DNA from: Faecalibacterium prausnitzii | Lineage (GTDB): Bacteria; Bacillota; Clostridia; Oscillospirales; Ruminococcaceae | Length of the DNA: 15,679 nt | Assembly (NCBI GenBank): GCA_002313795.1 | Contig: DCCL01000141.1 | Span: 1 to 15,679 of the forward strand | Direction: 5' to 3' | In this document: positions 1-6,439 of the stretch, piece after piece | Layout of the letters: the number at the start of each line of letters is the position of its first letter | Position numbering within the stretch: the first letter of the stretch is position 1 | Position numbers and translations under genes: made by a program | Notes under the pieces: generated by a model | What the model was told of the DNA's origin: nothing | Seen by the model: only the letters and a program-made list of their open reading frames with translations | Databases searched by the model: none

Positions 1-681
1 AAGGATTTTCTGCGCCGGTTCTGCATCACCCGCGAGGAAGTCCGGCTGGACCCGGATGAGTTCGACCTGAACTTCTACACCTACGGCTTATCGGTCTACG
101 GCAATCTGCCCCTCATCGAGCCATTGGAGACCCGTGAGAGCAAGAAGATCGAAGAACTGGCATTGGTCATCGATACCAGTTACTCCACCTCCGGCGAGCT
201 GGTACGGGCCTTTCTGGCCGAGACCTACACCCTGTTGAAGGGGCGGGAGAACTTCTTCCACCGGATGAATCTGCACCTCATTCAGGCAGACAACGCCATC
301 CGGCAGGATCTGCTCATCCGCAATGAGGACGAGCTCATCCACGCCATGAACCACTTTGAGCTGCGGGGCGGCGGCGGAACAGACTTCCGCCCGGCTTTCG
401 AATATGTGAACCAGCTCTGCGCGGAGAAAAAGTTTTCGAATCTCCGGGGCCTGCTCTATTTCACCGACGGCATGGGGACTTACCCGGCCCGCCGCCCGGA
501 GTACGACACGGCGTTCCTGTTTCTGGGCGACCGGTTCGATGACGCCAATGTGCCGCCCTGGGCGATGAAAGTGGTGCTGGACGAAGAAGAATTTACCGGA
601 GAGGCTGCCCGCAGCGCCTCGGCGCTCTCGGAAGCGATGTCCGAAGAAGATGACCTCTACCGTGACCTCAATAATTCGTGA
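1..681 (+). CDS. VWA-like domain protein, C-terminal part (5' end outside window)
   Basis: The reading frame is open from base 1, so the N-terminus lies to the left; 226 residues are visible. They contain a metal-ion-dependent adhesion site typical of von Willebrand A domains: DTSYS (DxSxS, bases 172-186), a GGGGTDF loop carrying the conserved Thr, and YFTDGMG carrying the conserved Asp. The architecture resembles the clostridial family with an N-terminal putative metallopeptidase domain (DUF2201) and a C-terminal VWA-like domain; the peptidase part would be outside the window, so this assignment is inference. The next gene, a MoxR-like AAA+ ATPase, starts 21 bases after the stop, so the two are probably co-transcribed. 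MoxR-type ATPases often pair with VWA proteins in chaperone-like or metal-insertion roles. The real substrate is unknown. The TTG at 124 should not be taken as the start, because conserved-looking coding sequence continues upstream of it. Confidence 0.8.
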   Translation, partial: KDFLRRFCITREEVRLDPDEFDLNFYTYGLSVYGNLPLIEPLETRESKKIEELALVIDTSYSTSGELVRAFLAETYTLLKGRENFFHRMNLHLIQADNAIRQDLLIRNEDELIHAMNHFELRGGGGTDFRPAFEYVNQLCAEKKFSNLRGLLYFTDGMGTYPARRPEYDTAFLFLGDRFDDANVPPWAMKVVLDEEEFTGEAARSASALSEAMSEEDDLYRDLNNS

Positions 682-702
682 TAACTGCATGAGGAAAGAA
701 CT

Positions 703-2253
703 ATGAACATCAAGCGAGCCAAAGAAGAGATCGAAAACACCGTTCGGGCCTATCTGGCCAAGGACGCTCTGGGCGAATATGCCATCCCGGCTATCCGGCA
801 GCGCCCCATCCTGCTGATGGGCCCTCCGGGCATCGGCAAGACTCAGGTGATGGAGCAGGCAGCCCGGGAGTGCGGCGTGGCTCTGGTGGCCTATACCATC
901 ACCCACCACACCCGTCAGAGCGCCGTGGGCCTGCCCTTCATCCGGCAGCGCAACTACGGCGGAAGAGACGTCTCGGTGACGGAATACACCATGAGTGAGA
1001 TCATCGCCAGCGTCTATGCCAAGATGGAGGCCACCGGCCTGAAAGAGGGCATCCTTTTCATCGATGAGATCAACTGCGTCTCCGAGACGCTGGCCCCCAC
1101 CATGCTGCAGTTTCTGCAGTGCAAGACCTTCGGCAATCAGGCTGTGCCTGCAGGCTGGGTCATCGTGGCCGCAGGCAACCCGCCGGAATATAACAAATCG
1201 GTCCGGGATTTCGATATCGTTACCCTCGACCGCGTCCGCCGGATGGACATCGAGCCCGACCTGCCGGTGTGGAAAGACTACGCCCGCGGGGCACACATCC
1301 ACAGCGCCATCCTGAGCTATCTGGAACTGCACCCGCAGAACTTCTACCAGATCAACGCCGACGTGGACGGCACCCAGTTCGTCACTGCCCGCGGCTGGGA
1401 AGACCTCTCCAATCTGCTCAACACTTACGAATCTCTGGGCCTGCAGGCCGATGAAGAGCTCATCCGCCAGTACATCCAGCATCAGAAGATTGCAGAGGAC
1501 TTCTCGGCCTACCTCGACCTCTATTATAAATACCGGGATGACTACGGCGTGGAGGATATTCTGGCCGGTCAGGCCAAGCCCGCTGCCTTTGCACGGCTGC
1601 TGCAGGCTCCCTTCGATGAGAGGCTGAGCCTTGTGAGCCTCATCCTGTCCGGTCTGGAAACGCGGTTCTCTGCGTCCCGGCGGACAGACGCTGTGGCCGA
1701 CAACTGCTATGCCTTCCTGCGGGAGACGAAGAAAGCCTTCAACGACCTGCCCGCTGAACTGGCGCAGGAGCCGAACGGCTGGGCGCGTCTCTTTGGGCAG
1801 ATGACTGCCGATTACGAGGAGGAGACCCAGAAAAAGCGTTCTGTCGGCCTGCTGGACAAAACCACGCTGGAAGCCCGCTTGCAGACCGCCAAGACCCTGC
1901 GCAGCTGGGAAAAAGAGCTGCTGCGGGCCGCTGCACCGGATGCAGAGGCAGCGTTCAAGGTACTGCGGGAGCAGTTCGGCACTCTGTCGGATGCCCAGGA
2001 TAAGGCCCAGCAGACGGCCAGTGCTGCACTGGAAGCTGCGTTCGACTTTATGGAGCAGGCGTTCGCTGAGAGTCAGGAGATGGTGGTGTTCATCACCGAG
2101 CTGACCTTGTCGCCCGCCGCCCATGCGTTCATCGCGGAGAACGGCTGTGAGCGGTATTTCCAGTACAACAAAGACCTGCTTCTGGACCACCGCAAAGCGG
2201 CCCTGAATCAGGAGCTGGAAGCCGAACAGCGCCGCCATGGCATGATGAAGTAA
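703..2253 (+). CDS. MoxR-like AAA+ ATPase
   Basis: A 516-aa cytoplasmic ATPase. Walker A is GPPGIGKT (residues 40-47), Walker B is ILFIDEIN (117-124), sensor 1 is AAGNPPEYN (from about 156), and the arginine-rich segment LDRVRRMDI begins at 175. The AAA core fills roughly the first 250 residues. The remaining half is helical and charged, without a recognised catalytic motif, and probably contacts the partner or substrate. The ATG is preceded by GAGGAAAG at 691-698, and the gene follows the VWA-like gene by 21 bases. Family knowledge: MoxR ATPases act with VWA-domain partners to remodel or activate protein complexes. The partner here is most likely the upstream gene product; the client is unknown. 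Confidence 0.85.
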   Translation: MNIKRAKEEIENTVRAYLAKDALGEYAIPAIRQRPILLMGPPGIGKTQVMEQAARECGVALVAYTITHHTRQSAVGLPFIRQRNYGGRDVSVTEYTMSEIIASVYAKMEATGLKEGILFIDEINCVSETLAPTMLQFLQCKTFGNQAVPAGWVIVAAGNPPEYNKSVRDFDIVTLDRVRRMDIEPDLPVWKDYARGAHIHSAILSYLELHPQNFYQINADVDGTQFVTARGWEDLSNLLNTYESLGLQADEELIRQYIQHQKIAEDFSAYLDLYYKYRDDYGVEDILAGQAKPAAFARLLQAPFDERLSLVSLILSGLETRFSASRRTDAVADNCYAFLRETKKAFNDLPAELAQEPNGWARLFGQMTADYEEETQKKRSVGLLDKTTLEARLQTAKTLRSWEKELLRAAAPDAEAAFKVLREQFGTLSDAQDKAQQTASAALEAAFDFMEQAFAESQEMVVFITELTLSPAAHAFIAENGCERYFQYNKDLLLDHRKAALNQELEAEQRRHGMMK

Positions 2254-2261
2254 AAAACAGA

Positions 2262-2301
2262 GAAGCCGCTGCACATCAGACTGTGCAACGGCTTCTTCTT
2301 T
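2262..2301 (+). terminator. Intrinsic terminator of the VWA/MoxR operon
   Basis: Stem GAAGCCG..TGCAC (2262-2274) pairs with GTGCA..CGGCTTC (2283-2295), with one internal mismatch and an 8-base loop. A T-rich TTCTTT run follows. It begins 8 bases after the MoxR stop codon. Confidence 0.75.
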
Positions 2302-2318
2302 GAAATGGATCGTAAAAC

Positions 2319-2353
2319 AAAAAGAAAAAGCATCTCGGATATTTCCGAGATGC
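2319..2353 (-). terminator. Intrinsic terminator of the tRNA-fMet gene
   Basis: A perfect 10-bp stem (2330-2339 with 2344-2353, GCATCTCGGA / TCCGAGATGC) with a 4-base loop. On the minus strand it is followed by CTTTTTCTTTTTG. It lies immediately downstream of the tRNA 3' end. Confidence 0.85.
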
Positions 2354-2357
2354 CTAG

Positions 2358-2434
<77 letters not shown>

Positions 2435-2476
2435 ATATTTACTTTTGGCTGTCAGCCTCTCGCTGACTGCTCAAAT

Positions 2477-2505
2477 ATAATACCACAGGATGGGGTGGAT
2501 GTCAA
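2477..2505 (-). promoter_or_regulatory. Sigma-A type promoter of tRNA-fMet
   Basis: Minus strand: -35 TTGACA (2500-2505, perfect), 17-base spacer, -10 TATTAT (2477-2482). Predicted start is near 2470. The precursor leader then contains a perfect 6-bp hairpin, GTCAGC / GCTGAC (2451-2467), just before the mature 5' end. Confidence 0.85.
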
Positions 2506-2575
2506 GCTTTTTTCGAAAAAGAATCTGACTTTTTTGAAAAATTGCCTTTCAGGCAGGCGGAGGCGACAGGGCGCA

Positions 2576-2604
2576 ACAAAAAAACGCCCCGGAATACGGG
2601 GCGT
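2576..2604 (-). terminator. Intrinsic terminator of the sigma/DUF4349 operon
   Basis: An 8-bp perfect stem ACGCCCCG (2584-2591) / CGGGGCGT (2597-2604) with a 5-base loop. On the minus strand a run of seven T follows. It lies about 20 bases downstream of the DUF4349 stop. Confidence 0.9.
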
Positions 2605-2624
2605 GAAAGGAAAGCAGGAGAGAT

Positions 2625-3728
2625 TCAGCGGCGGCTGCGGCGGAACAGCCAGAGGAGCAGAGCAGCGGCAGCTGCGATGGTCAGCACCGGCCAGCAGCTC
2701 ACGACCCAGACGGTCAGCGTCTGCGCACCGCTGACGAAACCGGCCCATCCGTTCCGGAGGGCGTCACTCAGCCGGGCGGGGAAGGAGTCTTCCGTGGGGG
2801 TGTATTCCTTTACCTCATCCAGCGTGAGGTAGACCGTGCTCTGCGCGACCTGCTGGCTGTACCAGTCCAGCTGAGACTGCCAGCTCTCGATCTGGTACTG
2901 CACATCGCTGAGGGAAGATTCGATCTCCAGCAGGTCGGAAAGGTTGTCTGCGCTGGCCTGCAATTCCTGCAGGCGGGTGCGCTGGGCTTCCAGATTGGAG
3001 AGCCGGGCGTCGATGTCCATATACTGGGTGGTGACGTCCTGCACCTGTTCGCTCTTGTTGACGAGATTGCCCGCCTTGGCGGCCTCCTCGAGGAAGCTGG
3101 CGTAGTTGTCCTGAGGCACCCGGATGGTCAGGGAAAGCTGCCGCCCGGTGCCGGAGTAGGAGGATTCGTCACTGGATTCCAGATAGCCCCCTGCGGCGCT
3201 GACGGCGTCGGTGAGGGCTTCGCGAGCAGAGTCAAAGTCCTTGCTCTCAAGGGTGAGGTTGGCGGTGTAGATGAGCTTGGTGTCAGAGACGGCTTCCTGA
3301 GCGGCTTCGGCGTTCAGGGTGCTGGTGCCGTTGTCTGCGGAGCGGGCGCTCATGGTATCGGAGCCTCCGGCAGACTGAACGGCCAGCTTGGGAGCACTCA
3401 GGGTGCTGTTCACGTCGTCCATCGAATAGCTGGCAAAGGAAGTCTCAGCAGAAGTATCTGCCGCCGCACCGCCGGAGGGCAGCAGGGTGATGCCCGGGAA
3501 GTGGGCTGCGGCATACAGGCAGGCACCGCAGAGCACACCGCAGGCGGCAATGCTCAGCACCCGGCGGGGGAAATGGATGGCTTTTTTGGAAACCGGCTTT
3601 TTTGCCGCCTTGGGGGCAGGATCCGCAGCAGCCCCGGATTTTGCGGCCTGCATGGCCAGCAGCTTTGCCTTCAGGTCGTCAGAAGCGTGGAGGTCGTCCA
3701 CCTCCATCTTGTATTCATACCACCTCAT
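2625..3728 (-). CDS. DUF4349 membrane-anchored protein, probable partner of the upstream ECF sigma factor
   Basis: 367 aa. Residues 1-50 are cytoplasmic in character (charged, then Lys/Ala rich). A first membrane helix spans about 57-76. A long extracytoplasmic region follows, with the DUF4349 pattern: a beta-rich half (about 150-210, including the segment LTIRVPQDNYASFLEEA) and then a coiled coil (about 220-290, repeated Leu/Gln/Ser heptads). A C-terminal helix (about 341-362) ends in RRSRR. The start overlaps the end of the sigma-factor gene by 14 bases, so translation is probably coupled. Membrane proteins encoded directly after an ECF sigma factor are usually its anti-sigma factor; the short cytoplasmic N-terminus could bind sigma, but no zinc HxxxCxxC anti-sigma motif is visible. 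The ligand or stress sensed is unknown. Confidence 0.8.
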   Translation of the reverse strand: MRWYEYKMEVDDLHASDDLKAKLLAMQAAKSGAAADPAPKAAKKPVSKKAIHFPRRVLSIAACGVLCGACLYAAAHFPGITLLPSGGAAADTSAETSFASYSMDDVNSTLSAPKLAVQSAGGSDTMSARSADNGTSTLNAEAAQEAVSDTKLIYTANLTLESKDFDSAREALTDAVSAAGGYLESSDESSYSGTGRQLSLTIRVPQDNYASFLEEAAKAGNLVNKSEQVQDVTTQYMDIDARLSNLEAQRTRLQELQASADNLSDLLEIESSLSDVQYQIESWQSQLDWYSQQVAQSTVYLTLDEVKEYTPTEDSFPARLSDALRNGWAGFVSGAQTLTVWVVSCWPVLTIAAAAALLLWLFRRSRR

Positions 3729-4206
3729 CTTCGATCTCCTCCTTCAGCATCGTATGTAACTGGGCGCGGGCGCGGCGAAGCCAGCTGAGCACCGTGTTGG
3801 TGGGAGCACCCAGCATTCGGCCAACTTCTGCGGCGGTATATCCCTCGTAGTAGTGGAGGTAGACCGCATTGCGGTAGTTCTCAGGCAGAGCGCGCACGGC
3901 GTCCAGCACGCTGCCGTCCTCCATCTGTTCCGGAGCGGGCAGGTTCTCGTCCAGCTCGGTGTCCTTCTGGCGGGCGGCACGGGTCAGGTCCCGGCAGCGG
4001 TTGATGGTGACCCGCAGCAGCCACGCTTTCAGATGTTCTTCGCTCTCGAAGCGGCCATTGTAGCACAGCAGCTTTTCAAAAACATCCTGCACCACGTCCT
4101 CTGCATCGGCGGTGCAGCTGCAGTTATGCATGGCGGCCCGGAACACCGTGTCACTGTATCGCTGCACGGCCAGCGCAAAAATCTCGTCTTTTGTCAGCTG
4201 TCCCAT
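3715..4206 (-). CDS. ECF-type RNA polymerase sigma factor
   Basis: 163 aa from the chosen ATG. The region 2 core is visible at about 33-70 (DAEDVVQDVFEKLL, then AWLLRVTINRCRDL). Region 4 is at about 104-150 (ALPENYRNAVYLHYYEGY, then the helix-turn-helix AAEVGRMLGAPTNTVLSWLRRA). The size and the lack of regions 1 and 3 fit the group 4 (ECF) class. It directs RNA polymerase to a small regulon, normally including its own operon. The start at 4206 is preferred over an in-frame ATG ten codons upstream, because AAAGGAG lies 9 bases before it. It overlaps the downstream DUF4349 gene, a probable regulator of its activity. Confidence 0.92.
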   Translation of the reverse strand: MGQLTKDEIFALAVQRYSDTVFRAAMHNCSCTADAEDVVQDVFEKLLCYNGRFESEEHLKAWLLRVTINRCRDLTRAARQKDTELDENLPAPEQMEDGSVLDAVRALPENYRNAVYLHYYEGYTAAEVGRMLGAPTNTVLSWLRRARAQLHTMLKEEIEDEVV

Positions 4207-4215
4207 AAGTCTATG

Positions 4216-4222
4216 CTCCTTT
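4216..4222 (-). promoter_or_regulatory. Ribosome binding site deciding the sigma-factor start
   Basis: AAAGGAG on the minus strand, 9 bases before the ATG at 4206. The alternative upstream ATG at 4236 has no such site and would place this Shine-Dalgarno sequence inside the gene. Confidence 0.75.
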
Positions 4223-4273
4223 GATGTCCCGCTCACGGCGGGGCCCGATGGAAAATTGGTTATTTATGGGGAA

Positions 4274-4333
4274 CGTTCACCCTGTACACGGATGAACGGC
4301 CCGGATTATTGCAGAAAAAGCCTCCAGGGTGAA
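4274..4333 (-). other. Leader region with alternative RNA pairings upstream of the sigma operon
   Basis: In the minus-strand transcript, CGUUCAUCC (4298-4290) can pair with GGGUGAACG (4282-4274), giving a 9-bp stem with one G-U pair and a 7-base loop. The same right arm (CAGGGUGAA, 4284-4276) is also a perfect 9-bp complement of UUCACCCUG at 4333-4325. The two pairings exclude each other. A further stem CCCGC/GCGGG lies just before the ribosome binding site. This is an observation on sequence complementarity; a regulatory role is inference. Confidence 0.4.
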
Positions 4334-4366
4334 AAGATGTTCTGCCGCCGGAGGACAGGTATCCAA

Positions 4367-4375
4367 AGTATAACA
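4367..4375 (-). promoter_or_regulatory. Extended -10 promoter candidate for the sigma/DUF4349 operon
   Basis: Minus strand TGTTATACT: -10 TATACT at 4367-4372 with a TG extension. No good -35 sits at the usual distance. A start near 4360 would give a leader of about 150 bases. An autoregulated ECF promoter closer to the gene is possible, but I could not identify one with confidence. Confidence 0.45.
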
Positions 4376-4382
4376 TGGATAC

Positions 4383-4430
4383 GGGAAAAACAAAAGGGCC
4401 ATCTGCCGACCATGTTTTGGCAAATGACCC
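4383..4430 (-). terminator. Intrinsic terminator of the 190-aa hypothetical gene
   Basis: On the minus strand a 12-bp stem (4430-4419 with 4407-4396) forms with two G-U pairs. It is followed by CTTTTGTTTTT. It lies 16 bases after the stop at 4447. On the plus strand the two wobble pairs become C-A mismatches, so it points to minus-strand termination. Confidence 0.8.
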
Positions 4431-4446
4431 GGGAACTATAACGTGC

Positions 4447-5019
4447 TTATCGGTAGACCCGCTGAAAGAGTGCCACCCGCTCGGCGAGATAAGTCTCAGC
4501 CCGGGGGTGATGGAGCCAGCGCTTGCCGGACTTGTCGCAGACGAGACGGTGGCCCAGCGCTGCGGGGCAGGAGTCGATCTCTTCGATGTCCCGCATGGTC
4601 AGGGTGAGAGTGAGGGCGGCAGGCGTGTCCGGCAGGGGTGGGAGAGGGTCTTCCCACAGGAAGGGTGGCAGAAGCTGCACGGCATACACCATCCGGGTGC
4701 ACTCCTCGGTAAGCAGCAGCGCGGCCGGGATGCCCTCGGGGGTGACGTGGAGGGTGGTATAGAGGAGCTGGAGCTGAGCCGGGGCCAGCAGGCGGATGGC
4801 GCTGTCCTCCTCGTCGGAGGAGAGGGTGAGATAATCAGCAGCCTCATCGGCATAGATGCGCCGGGCCGGTGCCTGAAACTGCGCGTAGAGCGCAGGCAGG
4901 GCAAACACGCCCTCCCGGTCCAGCGCACGCTGGAGCAGGCAGTAAAATTCGGTCAGCGGGTGGGCCGGGTCGGGCTGGGGCATCCCGAAATCCGGCCTTG
5001 AAACATGTCCTCCGCCCAT
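4447..5019 (-). CDS. Hypothetical protein, 190 aa, not recognised
   Basis: I do not recognise a family. The protein is soluble in character: no signal peptide or membrane helix, no cysteine clusters, and a mix of Leu/Pro-rich strands and acidic patches (LSSDEEDSA near the middle). It ends in a basic segment (CDKSGKRWLHHPRAETYLAERV). The start at 5019 is chosen because AAAGGAGG sits 6 bases upstream; the in-frame ATG at 5037 lies before that site and has no good one of its own. The gene is monocistronic, with a strong promoter and its own terminator, which supports a real, expressed gene despite the lack of an assignment. Confidence 0.7.
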   Translation of the reverse strand: MGGGHVSRPDFGMPQPDPAHPLTEFYCLLQRALDREGVFALPALYAQFQAPARRIYADEAADYLTLSSDEEDSAIRLLAPAQLQLLYTTLHVTPEGIPAALLLTEECTRMVYAVQLLPPFLWEDPLPPLPDTPAALTLTLTMRDIEEIDSCPAALGHRLVCDKSGKRWLHHPRAETYLAERVALFQRVYR

Positions 5020-5025
5020 GATGGG

Positions 5026-5033
5026 CCTCCTTT
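5026..5033 (-). promoter_or_regulatory. Ribosome binding site deciding the start of the 190-aa gene
   Basis: AAAGGAGG on the minus strand, 6 bases before the ATG at 5019. It lies inside the longer alternative frame starting at 5037, which argues against that start. Confidence 0.75.
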
Positions 5034-5073
5034 GCATCCGGGCAGCGGCCCGGCGATAACAGATTGCCCTATC

Positions 5074-5102
5074 ATTATACGGGCAGAAGCCGCTTTTTGC
5101 AA
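5074..5102 (-). promoter_or_regulatory. Sigma-A type promoter of the 190-aa gene
   Basis: Minus strand: -35 TTGCAA (5097-5102), 17-base spacer, -10 TATAAT (5074-5079, perfect). Predicted start is near 5067, giving a leader of roughly 50 bases. Confidence 0.8.
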
Positions 5103-5120
5103 GAAAAATCGAATCGCCCG

Positions 5121-5157
5121 GAAAGAAAAAAGCCGACCGGCTTTTACACCTGTCGGC
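5121..5157 (-). terminator. Intrinsic terminator after ornithine carbamoyltransferase
   Basis: Minus strand: GCCGACAGG (5157-5149) pairs with CCGGTCGGC (5140-5132) with one mismatch and an 8-base loop. TTTTTTC follows. It lies about 100 bases downstream of the stop codon at 5258. Confidence 0.85.
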
Positions 5158-5257
5158 CCATCTTATGCTTGAGAGGTCTTAAAAGCTGTTTTCATAAGCA
5201 GAGTGCGTCGGACAACGGGCAAAAAGGCCGTTTGGGCGTTTTAGGAAAATGGACTTT

Positions 5258-6253
5258 TTAGCCGTTGTAGCCCAGCGTCGCAGCCATGACAGCCTTGATA
5301 GTGTGCATCCGGTTCTCGGCCTCGTCAAAGACGATGCTCTGGGGGCCCTCGAAGACCTCATCGGTGACTTCCATAGCATCGCGGCCAAAGCGCTCGCCCA
5401 TCTCCTTGCCCACGGTGGTCTTGTGGTCATGGTAGGCGGGCAGGCAGTGCATGAAGACAGCCTGCGGCCCGGCGGCATCCATCAGGGCCTTATTGATCTG
5501 GTAGGGGGCCAGGTCGTTGATGCGCTCAGCCCAGACTTCCACCGGCTCACCCATAGAGACCCAGACGTCGGTATAGAGCACATCGGCACCCTTGGCGGCC
5601 TTGGCAGGGTCTTCCTCAAAGGAGATGGTGGCACCGGTCTCGGCGGCGATGGCCTGACACTGGGCCACGAGAGCGGCGTCCGGCTGGTACTTCTTGGGGG
5701 CGCAGGCAGTGAAGTGGAGGCCCATCTTGGCGCAGCCCACCATCAGGCTGTTGCCCATGTTGTACCGGGCGTCACCGAAGTAAACGAAATGGATGCCCTT
5801 GAGATGGCCGAAGTGCTCCCGGATGGTGAGAAAATCGGCGAGGATCTGGGTGGGGTGGAACTCGTTGGTCAGACCGTTCCAGACCGGGACGCCGGCGTAG
5901 TGGGCCAGCTCTTCCACGATGGACTGACCATAACCGCGGTACTCGATGCCGTCAAACATCCGGCCCAGCACCCGGGCGGTGTCGGCAATGGACTCCTTCT
6001 TGCCGATCTGGCTGCCCGACGGGTCAAGATAGGTGACTTCCATGCCCAGATCGTGGGCGGCGACCTCAAAGCTGCAACGGGTGCGGGTGGAGGTCTTCTC
6101 GAAGATCAGGGCGATGTTCTTGCCGCGCAGGGCGTCGTGGCGGATGCCGGCCTTTTTCTTGGCCTTCAGGTCAGCGGCGAGATCCAGCAGACCCTCGATC
6201 TCGGCGGGAGTGTAATCCAGAAGCTTCAGAAAGCTGCGATTTTTGAGATCCAT
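5258..6253 (-). CDS. argF/arcB: Ornithine carbamoyltransferase
   Basis: 331 aa. It transfers the carbamoyl group between carbamoyl phosphate and ornithine to make citrulline plus phosphate, in arginine synthesis; the catabolic arginine-deiminase enzyme runs the reverse direction. All family signatures are present: the carbamoyl-phosphate loop STRTR (55-59), FHPTQ (132-136), the ornithine-binding segment DVWVSMG (229-235) and the catalytic HCLPA (269-273). The STRTR and SMG motifs separate it from aspartate carbamoyltransferases. No other arg or arc gene is in the window, so sequence alone does not settle biosynthetic versus catabolic use. A GAGAGG site lies 10 bases before the ATG. A palindromic A/T-rich element in the leader could be an ArgR operator. 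Confidence 0.96.
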   Translation of the reverse strand: MDLKNRSFLKLLDYTPAEIEGLLDLAADLKAKKKAGIRHDALRGKNIALIFEKTSTRTRCSFEVAAHDLGMEVTYLDPSGSQIGKKESIADTARVLGRMFDGIEYRGYGQSIVEELAHYAGVPVWNGLTNEFHPTQILADFLTIREHFGHLKGIHFVYFGDARYNMGNSLMVGCAKMGLHFTACAPKKYQPDAALVAQCQAIAAETGATISFEEDPAKAAKGADVLYTDVWVSMGEPVEVWAERINDLAPYQINKALMDAAGPQAVFMHCLPAYHDHKTTVGKEMGERFGRDAMEVTDEVFEGPQSIVFDEAENRMHTIKAVMAATLGYNG

Positions 6254-6282
6254 TGTATATATTCCTCTCTATTCACAGAAAC

Positions 6283-6301
6283 TTGAATAAATATACTTCA
6301 A
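6283..6301. promoter_or_regulatory. Candidate ArgR operator (ARG-box-like palindrome)
   Basis: TTGAATAAATATACTTCAA is an inverted repeat with 5-base arms and an A/T-only core apart from one C. The half-sites TGAAT and TTCA resemble known ARG boxes (TGAAT, A/T spacer, ATTCA), but the spacing is three bases longer than the classical 14-base core. Another TATTCA half-site lies at 6270-6275. It is placed between the promoter and the carbamoyltransferase gene, where a repressor would act. Confidence 0.35.
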
Positions 6302-6311
6302 TACAGCCCCT

Positions 6312-6340
6312 ATTATAATACGATGGGAGGGAATGGTCAA
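6312..6340 (-). promoter_or_regulatory. Sigma-A type promoter of ornithine carbamoyltransferase
   Basis: Minus strand: -35 TTGACC (6335-6340), 17-base spacer, -10 TATAAT (6312-6317). Predicted start is near 6305, about 50 bases before the ATG and just upstream of the ARG-box-like palindrome. Confidence 0.8.
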
Positions 6341-6439
6341 GGGTAAATGACTGTAGGAACAATAGATGTAGACCTGCCCTGAACTTTCCGTGTCCCGGCT
6401 GCTTTTACATGGTAGAAAGGAAAAAGAGAAAGAAAAGGC

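Noticed and set aside
88..2274. A 728-codon open frame on the minus strand opposite the VWA/MoxR genes
   Set aside because: It is the mirror of two genes with clear motifs. Its product has no recognisable domain, and no ribosome binding site or promoter was seen.
5249..6286. A 345-codon open frame opposite the ornithine carbamoyltransferase
   Set aside because: The minus-strand frame has every carbamoyltransferase signature; this one is its shadow.
6341..6439. A terminator after the creatininase-family gene
   Set aside because: The region is T-rich on the minus strand but I found no convincing stem, so none is annotated.
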